Under the pieces are notes generated by a model. That model was given only the letters and a program-made list of their open reading frames with translations, searched no databases and was not told the origin of the DNA. The translations under genes were made by a program, and so were the position numbers. Below, piece after piece: positions 1-3,567 of a DNA stretch of 5,045 nt; the stretch's first letter is position 1; each line of letters begins with the position of its first letter. This stretch comes from Nitrososphaerales archaeon (GTDB lineage Archaea > Thermoproteota > Nitrososphaeria > Nitrososphaerales > Nitrososphaeraceae), in contig JARBAV010000287.1 of assembly GCA_029237515.1 (NCBI GenBank), forward strand, positions 1 to 5,045, in the 5' to 3' direction.

Positions 1-23
1 AAATGAACGATCAATGAAAATTT

Positions 24-53
24 TATAAAAAAAAGCTATAAAACTTCTATAAA
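24..53. promoter_or_regulatory. Cluster of three TATAAA boxes
   Basis: TATAAA occurs three times, at 24-29, 37-42 and 48-53. The last two sit in the 7-bp repeat CTATAAA, 11 bp apart, about one helical turn. Such boxes match the archaeal TBP site. The 48-53 box would place a start site near 78 and give the downstream zinc-ribbon gene a leader of about 39 nt containing the AAGGA at 101-105. The stretch is very AT-rich, so chance occurrence is likely for some of them. Confidence 0.3.
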
Positions 54-84
54 TTATCGATCCATGCTTAAATAGTTGTGAATG

Positions 85-92
85 TTATAATA
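85..92 (+). promoter_or_regulatory. TATA-like box of the zinc-ribbon gene
   Basis: TTATAATA is centred about 28 nt upstream of the ATG at 117, the spacing expected between an archaeal TATA box and a transcription start at or next to the start codon. This would make the mRNA leaderless. The alternative is a start further upstream, using AAGGA at 101-105 as a weak ribosome-binding site 11 nt from the ATG. Confidence 0.5.
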
Positions 93-116
93 GTTATACT
101 AAGGAATTGATGAAAA

Positions 117-368
117 ATGACTTGTAAAGGAATTTGTGTTAGATATAAGGCTCAAAAACCTGTAGGAACCGGAAGATATGCTTCTGGACAGAGACGATGC
201 CAAATTTGTGAAATCTTCATCAAATGGGAAGGATTATGGTGCCCATGTTGCGGATATCGGTTAAGAACTAAACCTAGAAATTTGAAATATAAAGCCAAAT
301 TGAGACAACGCGAAACAGTCATCACGGTACATGAGAACGTGATTGTAAAGAAAATACCCGGTGGCTAA
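117..368 (+). CDS. Small Cys-rich zinc-ribbon protein, hypothetical
   Basis: This is an 83-residue basic protein of unknown function. Seven cysteines lie in the first 45 residues: C3 and C7, then C28-x2-C31, then C42, C44 and C45 in the motif WCPCCGYRLRTKP. The CxxC...CxxC arrangement fits a zinc ribbon, with C28/C31 and C42/C45 the likely metal ligands; C3/C7 may bind a second site. The remaining half is rich in Lys and Arg (RTKPRNLKYKAKLRQRE), which suggests nucleic acid binding, but that is inference. From memory, the pattern of a CKGIC start, RYASGQ.RC..CEIF and WCPCCGYRLRTKPRN is typical of a small, often multi-copy protein group of thaumarchaea. The ATG at 117 is preceded by a well-spaced TATA-like box. 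The protein ends in Gly-Gly. It stands alone, with no gene close downstream. Confidence 0.8.
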   Translation: MTCKGICVRYKAQKPVGTGRYASGQRRCQICEIFIKWEGLWCPCCGYRLRTKPRNLKYKAKLRQRETVITVHENVIVKKIPGG

Positions 369-382
369 CCCTCAAATTTCTG

Positions 383-387
383 TTTTT
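383..387 (+). terminator. Possible T-run terminator
   Basis: A run of five T residues lies 15 nt after the TAA stop of the zinc-ribbon gene. Archaeal RNA polymerase terminates at U-rich tracts without needing a hairpin. The run is short and no second tract follows closely, so the call is tentative. Confidence 0.3.
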
Positions 388-969
388 GACATCACAAGTA
401 GGAATGCCCTAATGAAGGTCTTTGCTATTAATTTGATGAAAATCTATCTCGTGAATTCGAAAATCGGGGACCTCATACTTGAGAATATTCGACGAACTTA
501 GGATGAATTTTGCACATGGATCTTTGATCATCATAATGTAAGATCGAGTAAATGATCTACGCGAATGAACCCAACACAAGCCACTGATCCTGATTAAGAA
601 AATCTTCAATCCTTGGTTGAAAATCGAGCGTTGATTGGTTAGTTGTACTCGTAAAAATGATCGGCTAAAAATGCGTCACATAAATCATGAGTGGAGCCAT
701 AATGAATTACTGGGATACTAGATGAGTTCTAAAAATACGTTGATAAAACAAATAACTTACGCTTATGGAGGATCCTAAAAAAATTTTGTATGATTATATA
801 CATTGAATAGAAGTACCGTTCTATAGTTAATAGTACACAATTTCAATTTCCGTTCTAGGAACAACATCAGGTAGTTGGTACATTTTAGTGGAAAACAGAT
901 ATAGCTATGAGTAGCATAAATAATTCAAAAATAGTAACGTACTTAGAATGTGATATAACCACCTTTAGA

Positions 970-1014
970 AATAGATATCTTTGGAGAAGCTCACAATGGC
1001 GTTAATAGATATCT
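970..1014. repeat. Direct repeat AATAGATATCT with palindromic core
   Basis: AATAGATATCT occurs at 970-980 and again at 1004-1014. Each copy holds the perfect 8-bp palindrome AGATATCT (973-980 and 1007-1014). The copies are 34 bp apart, close to three helical turns, so dimeric proteins bound to both would lie on one face of the DNA. No confident gene start lies immediately next to it. A regulatory role is inference only. Confidence 0.4.
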
Positions 1015-1048
1015 CTGAATCACTTATGTCTTTCTACGTTCTGTCCAA

Positions 1049-1294
1049 TTAGCTGACCAAATGCAGCTGATCGTTCTGACCAAATGCAGGGTCTTCCAAG
1101 TTCAGATTCATTAAAGGCTTCCCTGAACCGCGCATATCTTCCACATTCTGAATTATCGCTTGAAGTGCTGCGTAGAAAGAACTGTCTTCTAAACATGCTA
1201 TATAATTGCACATATTCTCAACCATTCTATTGCTTATGTGGTCATGTGCTTGTTCCCTAGATTGAAATATAGAGCCAAGTCCAGTTTGCCGCAT
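1049..1294 (-). CDS. Doubtful small ORF, frame-shifted at its 3' end
   Basis: This is an 81-codon frame of unknown function with an ATG at 1294, 17 nt beyond the 3' end of tRNA-Thr on the same strand. The product is mixed helical-looking sequence (YAALQAIIQNVEDMR) without a recognisable domain, signal peptide or membrane segment. There is no TATA-like box at the right distance, as that position falls inside the tRNA gene, so it would need read-through from the tRNA. The 3' end contains two 14-nt copies 23 nt apart. Without that 23-nt insertion the frame would continue after residue 73 to a different tail (LIGQNVERHK) and stop at 1020-1022, giving 83 residues. It could be a real small gene, a decayed one or a chance frame. 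Confidence 0.3.
   Translation of the reverse strand: MRQTGLGSIFQSREQAHDHISNRMVENMCNYIACLEDSSFYAALQAIIQNVEDMRGSGKPLMNLNLEDPAFGQNDQLHLVS
1053..1089. repeat. 14-nt direct repeat with 23-nt period
   Basis: CTGACCAAATGCAG is present at 1053-1066 and 1076-1089, separated by 9 nt. The 23-nt offset is not a multiple of three and therefore changes the frame of the minus-strand ORF that crosses it. The second unit is only partly repeated, so this looks like a filler-containing duplication rather than a clean tandem copy. Confidence 0.75.
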
Positions 1295-1310
1295 TCGACG
1301 CTCAGAAATA

Positions 1311-1384
1311 AGCCTTGACCGGGATTTGGACCCGGGACCTTTGCCTTACCAAGGCAACGCTCTACCAGGCTGAGCTATCAAGGC
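1311..1384 (-). tRNA. tRNA-Thr (anticodon GGU)
   Basis: This is a complete intronless cloverleaf on the minus strand, reading ACC and ACU codons. The 7-bp acceptor stem is perfect (GCCTTGA with TCAAGGC). The D arm is GCTC-AGCCTGGTA-GAGC, with GG in the loop. The anticodon stem TTGCC/GGCAA closes the loop TTGGTAA, giving anticodon GGT. The T arm is CCGGG-TCCAAAT-CCCGG. Position 73 is U, in line with archaeal threonine tRNAs. The 3' CCA is not encoded (TTA follows) and must be added enzymatically. It is transcribed divergently from tRNA-Leu. Confidence 0.97.
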
Positions 1385-1561
1385 ACTAATAACACCCTGC
1401 AAGGCAGGAAGTATCATTCGCTACGGCCACCTACATAAGCTTAACTGCACTCTTTGCACGAGTCCACCTTTGCATACGAGGTTGCGACCACTAATTTCTA
1501 TATATACTAGGTTTCTGTAAGATTTAAGTAAGGACTTGTCAATTCGTCCTATGAAGTAGCA
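1385..1561. promoter_or_regulatory. Divergent tRNA promoter region
   Basis: This 177-nt spacer must carry the promoters of both tRNA genes. For tRNA-Leu there are two candidates: TTTAAGTA at 1523-1530, which would start transcription about 9 nt before the tRNA, and the stronger-looking CTATATATACTAG at 1498-1510, giving a leader of about 30 nt. For tRNA-Thr only a weak AT-rich element near 1411-1420 is seen. Also present are a 5-bp hairpin (CCTGC-AAG-GCAGG, 1396-1408) and two copies of CTTTGCA (1452-1458, 1468-1474), each soon followed by CGAG. Confidence 0.45.
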
Positions 1562-1587
1562 GCGGGGGTTGTAGAGCCTGGCCAAAT

Positions 1588-1606
1588 TGTAAACGTATGC
1601 TTGGAG
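1588..1606 (+). other. Noncanonical 19-nt tRNA intron, position 23/24
   Basis: A BHB motif fits exactly. CCAA (1582-1585) pairs with TTGG (1601-1604) as the 4-bp central helix. The 3-nt bulges are A-T|T (1586-1588) and A-G|A (1605-1607), each cut after the second base. An inner helix GTA/TGC (1589-1591 with 1598-1600) closes a 6-nt loop. There is almost no outer helix, only G1581-C1608, as in relaxed HBh'-type motifs. Excision is unambiguous and restores a normal D stem. Confidence 0.8.
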
Positions 1607-1620
1607 ACGCGGGACTTAAG

Positions 1621-1636
1621 ATCACAATTATAGGTG
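1621..1636 (+). other. Canonical 16-nt tRNA intron, position 37/38
   Basis: This sits at the usual archaeal site, one base 3' of the anticodon. The anticodon stem is the outer helix. CTTA (1615-1618) pairs with TAGG (1631-1634, one G-U pair) as the central 4-bp helix. The bulges are A-G|A (1619-1621) and T-G|A (1635-1637). The inner helix is minimal, so the intron is near the lower size limit. Confidence 0.85.
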
Positions 1637-1646
1637 ATCCCGTCTC

Positions 1647-2321
1647 TCAGGGGTTCGTGGGTTCAAATCCCACCCCCCGCATCAAATTGGTGCGATTCCT
1701 GAATTCAAAAGCAGACTTGATCAGGTGAAGATGAAATCTATTGTCCGTGCCAAGTTCGGGATGGAAAGCTGTGGCGATAATATTGCCTTGTTTTACTGCC
1801 ACAACCTTGTCCTCTAACTTTGCAATAACTTCAACTCCTTCCTCTGCTTTTGACACTATGGGAGCCCGTATAAATATGCCTTTGAAAGGCCTTTTTCCTA
1901 TAATTGGAATTTCCATTTCTGCCTCAAAAGAGTCCCTTTGCCTTCCGAAAGCGTTTCTTTCTACTACTATGTTTAGCAACGATAGTAACTTTTGATTTGT
2001 TTGTCCAATGACCCTGTCATGAGTTCTAGTTGATAGGATAATCATACCTGCACACGTTCCTAATACCGGCATTCCTTTAGATATCACATCGGCGATCTTA
2101 CCAAAAAGTTCCCTATTGACAGTAACCAAGTTGCTGATTACGGTGCTTTCTCCGCCAGGCAAAATTAAACCACTAATTCCTGAAATGTCTTCAGAGTGTC
2201 GAACAATTTTTATGTCACCCTTCTTACCTATATGACTAAAAGCGATTCTAGTCTGGGAAACGTTCTCCTCGACGTCTCCTTGAATTCCTAATACTCCTAT
2301 TACAGGTCCATCTTGTCTCAT
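1647..2321 (-). CDS. pdxT: PdxT, glutaminase subunit of PLP synthase
   Basis: This class I glutamine amidotransferase hydrolyses glutamine and channels the ammonia to PdxS for cytosolic pyridoxal 5'-phosphate synthesis. The 224-residue product starts with [14 protein letters not shown] (7-20), the family's N-terminal signature, followed by LPGGEST (54-60). The nucleophile elbow GTCAGM has Cys90. [13 protein letters not shown] lies at 121-133 and FIRAP at 150-154. FHPELG carries the other triad members, His187 and Glu189. All catalytic residues are present. The ATG overlaps the pdxS stop by ATGA, so the two are translationally coupled. PdxT is usually about 190-205 residues. Here the last 11 codons (214-224, [11 protein letters not shown]) lie antisense within tRNA-Leu, so the tail is tRNA-derived and probably not needed for activity. 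No stop codon intervenes before the tRNA. Confidence 0.96.
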   Translation of the reverse strand: MRQDGPVIGVLGIQGDVEENVSQTRIAFSHIGKKGDIKIVRHSEDISGISGLILPGGESTVISNLVTVNRELFGKIADVISKGMPVLGTCAGMIILSTRTHDRVIGQTNQKLLSLLNIVVERNAFGRQRDSFEAEMEIPIIGKRPFKGIFIRAPIVSKAEEGVEVIAKLEDKVVAVKQGNIIATAFHPELGTDNRFHLHLIKSAFEFRNRTNLMRGVGFEPTNP

Positions 2322-3289
2322 ACGGATGGTCCTCTTTCCTGCATCCTCAAAGCCAAGTTTTGAGTATCAAGCCCCAACATAGATTTCTTTTCGTCCACCA
2401 TTTTCTGTGATTCTAGTACAGTGGTAGGATCATCAAAGTAAGTAGTAGCTAGAACTATTGCCTGAGCTCGTTGTGAAGCATCGTCTGACTTGAAAATTCC
2501 TGAACCTACAAAGACGCCGTCACAGCCAAGACTCATTAAAAGTGCGGCGTCAGCTGGTGTAGATATCCCACCTGCAGCAAAATTTACTACTGGTAATTTC
2601 CTTAACCTGGCGGTCTCTTCAACTAGCGGTAGAGCCGATTGTAGCTGTCTGGACGCCTTTATGAGTTCTTGCGGATCATCTACAATTGAATTAAGCTTTC
2701 GTATATCATTATTTACCGCCTTAATATGTGACACTGCCTCAGCTACATTGCCAGTCCCTGGCTCACCTTTGGTTCTAATCATAGAACAGCCCTCTTCTAT
2801 TCTACGGAGGGCTTCGCCAAGATTTTTAGCACCATTCACAAATGGTACTTTGAAACTCCATTTCCATAGATGATTATCTTCATCAGCTGGGGTGAGTACT
2901 TCGCTTTCATCAATGGTATCAACACCAATCTCCTCTAAAATTTGAGCTTCTCCAAGATGACCTATCCTGCACTTGGCCATGATAGGGATAGTAACTGCGT
3001 CCATTATCTCTTGGACAACCTTCACACTAGCAGTTCTTGCGACACCACCTGCCAACCTGACATCGAACGGGAGTTTATCGAGCACCATTACGGCGACCGC
3101 TCCTGCATCTTCTGCAATTTGTGCTTGCTCAATATTGGTGACATCCATAATAACTCCATGCTTCTGCATGTGTGCGAATCCTCTCTTAACCAAGGTAGTC
3201 CCAGTAGTAAATGGAGAGTGAGAACCGATAATACGACTTTGAATATTTCTCTGCTCAATAATTTCGGATGGGACGAGAGATATCGTCAT
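2318..3289 (-). CDS. pdxS: PdxS, PLP synthase catalytic subunit
   Basis: This (beta/alpha)8-barrel enzyme makes pyridoxal 5'-phosphate from ribose 5-phosphate, glyceraldehyde 3-phosphate and ammonia supplied by PdxT. It normally forms a dodecamer with PdxT bound outside. Of its 323 residues, the conserved part starts at [17 protein letters not shown] (34-50). Compared with Bacillus subtilis PdxS, the key residues are shifted by 25: Asp49 in GVIMDV, Lys106 in [11 protein letters not shown] (forms the sugar imine) and Lys174 in RTKGEPGTG. Other signatures are [12 protein letters not shown] (126-137), [18 protein letters not shown] (233-250) and [12 protein letters not shown] (258-269), with RMQERG near the C terminus. 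The N-terminal extension of about 25 residues is unusual against the bacterial protein. The start is supported by a TATA-like box 27 nt upstream. It is first in the operon with pdxT. Confidence 0.97.
   Translation of the reverse strand: MTISLVPSEIIEQRNIQSRIIGSHSPFTTGTTLVKRGFAHMQKHGVIMDVTNIEQAQIAEDAGAVAVMVLDKLPFDVRLAGGVARTASVKVVQEIMDAVTIPIMAKCRIGHLGEAQILEEIGVDTIDESEVLTPADEDNHLWKWSFKVPFVNGAKNLGEALRRIEEGCSMIRTKGEPGTGNVAEAVSHIKAVNNDIRKLNSIVDDPQELIKASRQLQSALPLVEETARLRKLPVVNFAAGGISTPADAALLMSLGCDGVFVGSGIFKSDDASQRAQAIVLATTYFDDPTTVLESQKMVDEKKSMLGLDTQNLALRMQERGPSV
2331..2334 (-). promoter_or_regulatory. Ribosome-binding site of pdxT
   Basis: GAGG on the minus strand, within AAAGAGGACC, lies 9 nt before the ATG of pdxT. 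It matches the archaeal anti-Shine-Dalgarno sequence and supports the start that overlaps the pdxS stop. As an internal operon gene, pdxT needs such a site, unlike the apparently leaderless pdxS. Confidence 0.5.
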
Positions 3290-3312
3290 TTACAGGAGTG
3301 TACTGCTAACAG

Positions 3313-3319
3313 TTATTTA
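3313..3319 (-). promoter_or_regulatory. TATA-like box of the pdxS-pdxT operon
   Basis: TAAATAA on the minus strand is centred 27 nt before the A of the pdxS ATG. Transcription would then begin at or beside the start codon. There is no Shine-Dalgarno-like sequence before the ATG (CACTCCTGTAA), which agrees with a leaderless mRNA. It shares a 134-nt spacer with the divergent oxidoreductase operon. Confidence 0.55.
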
Positions 3320-3391
3320 GAGATTAGTGTCAAGTATCAATCGGAGAATGAGAGAGGCCGTTTTGAGCCACATCCAAATTGTAATTAAAAG

Positions 3392-3399
3392 TATAATAA
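3392..3399 (+). promoter_or_regulatory. TATA-like box of the oxidoreductase operon
   Basis: TATAATAA is centred about 28 nt before the ATG at 3424 of the small Cys-rich ORF. The spacing again predicts a leaderless transcript and marks this ORF as the first gene of the operon. A leader with no Shine-Dalgarno sequence (GATATTTTAAGAT) agrees. Confidence 0.55.
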
Positions 3400-3423
3400 C
3401 TGACAAACTGGATATTTTAAGAT

Positions 3424-3567
3424 ATGGTTGATGAGACCAAGGTGGATCCTCCGCCGTGCGATATATGCGGTAATGCTTTAGAGGCATGTTTGTGTGTTTG
3501 TCCATATTGTGGTGAACGAGATAAATGTGAATGTTGTCTATATGATGCTGCAACTGGTGGCGGATGA
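3424..3567 (+). CDS. 47-residue Cys-rich putative zinc-binding protein
   Basis: This small acidic protein has nine cysteines in 47 residues: C12-x2-C15, C22, C24, C26-x2-C29, C35, C37 and C38, within segments such as PPPCDICGNALEACLC and VCPYCGERDKCECC. The CxxCG and CPYCG knuckles are those of zinc ribbons. Nine Cys could bind two zinc ions or an iron-sulfur cluster, though that is inference. It has no signal peptide or membrane segment and ends TGGG. Evidence that it is a gene: a TATA-like box at the right distance, dense Cys knuckles unlikely by chance, and an ATGA overlap joining its stop to the start of the oxidoreductase subunit. The context suggests a role with that enzyme, for example assembly, electron transfer or regulation. 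I do not recognise a named family. Confidence 0.8.
   Translation: MVDETKVDPPPCDICGNALEACLCVCPYCGERDKCECCLYDAATGGG
3556..3559 (+). promoter_or_regulatory. Ribosome-binding site of the oxidoreductase gene
   Basis: GGTG, within ACTGGTGGCGGATGA, lies 4 nt before the ATG at 3564 and can pair with the CACC of the archaeal 16S 3' end. It favours this start over the in-frame ATG at 3630, which has no such site. Confidence 0.35.

Larger units (their letters stand above)
369..1019. other. Gene-poor AT-rich intergenic stretch
   Basis: No convincing gene was found on either strand in these 650 bases. The longest open frame (409-609, minus) starts with TTG, has no promoter-like box and resembles no family I know. 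A 13-codon frame at 765 and a 32-codon frame at 907 (plus) are too short to defend. Two near-repeats are visible: CTAAAAATGCGT at 665-676 and CTAAAAATACGT at 729-740, plus the AGATATCT pair listed separately. I see no tRNA, C/D-box RNA pair or transposase remnant. The stretch may hold decayed genes or unrecognised small RNAs. Confidence 0.5.
1562..1681 (+). tRNA. tRNA-Leu (anticodon UAA) with two introns
   Basis: This is a class II tRNA of 120 nt that becomes 85 nt after removal of two introns. The acceptor stem is GCGGGGG/CCCCCGC (1562-1568, 1674-1680) with A73 at 1681; CCA is not encoded. The T arm is GTGGG-TTCAAAT-CCCAC, and a 14-nt variable arm fits leucine tRNA. The anticodon stem CGGGA (1610-1614) pairs with TCCCG (1638-1642). 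The spliced loop CTTAAGA gives anticodon TAA, which reads UUA and possibly UUG. A 16-nt intron lies at position 37/38 and a 19-nt one at 23/24 in the D arm. After both are removed, every usual D-arm feature is restored: G10-C25, U11-A24, A12-U23, G13 opposite A22, A14, G18G19 and A21. The 3' third is also the antisense end of pdxT. Confidence 0.93.

Noticed and set aside
434..534. C/D-box guide RNA candidates (TGATGA at 434-439 plus; ATGATGA at 528-534 minus)
   Set aside because: No CTGA D box follows within about 60 nt on the same strand in either case.
409..609. Minus-strand frame of 66 codons
   Set aside because: It begins with TTG rather than ATG, has no TATA-like box at the expected distance, and the product shows no motif or recognisable family.
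765..1005. Short plus-strand frames at 765 (13 codons) and 907 (32 codons)
   Set aside because: They are too short, without a ribosome-binding site, well-spaced promoter box or recognisable motif.
1020..1211. Minus-strand frame of 63 codons overlapping the doubtful small ORF
   Set aside because: It starts with GTG in the middle of the 1294 ORF. Only its last ten codons are of interest, as the probable original tail of that ORF.
1295..1384. tRNA-Thr as an integration (att) site of a mobile element
   Set aside because: No second copy of the tRNA 3' end is present in the window, and no integrase-like sequence was seen nearby.
1569..1609. Long D arm of tRNA-Leu taken as evidence for a pseudogene
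   Set aside because: An exact BHB motif removes the extra 19 nt and leaves a fully consensus D arm, so an intron explains it better than decay.
1741..1995. Plus-strand frame of 84 codons
   Set aside because: It is antisense to the conserved core of pdxT, including the region around its catalytic motifs.
2490..3388. Plus-strand frames at 2490-2873, 2942-3388 and 2973-3221
   Set aside because: All are antisense to pdxS, whose motifs are conserved throughout. The second also crosses the divergent promoters.
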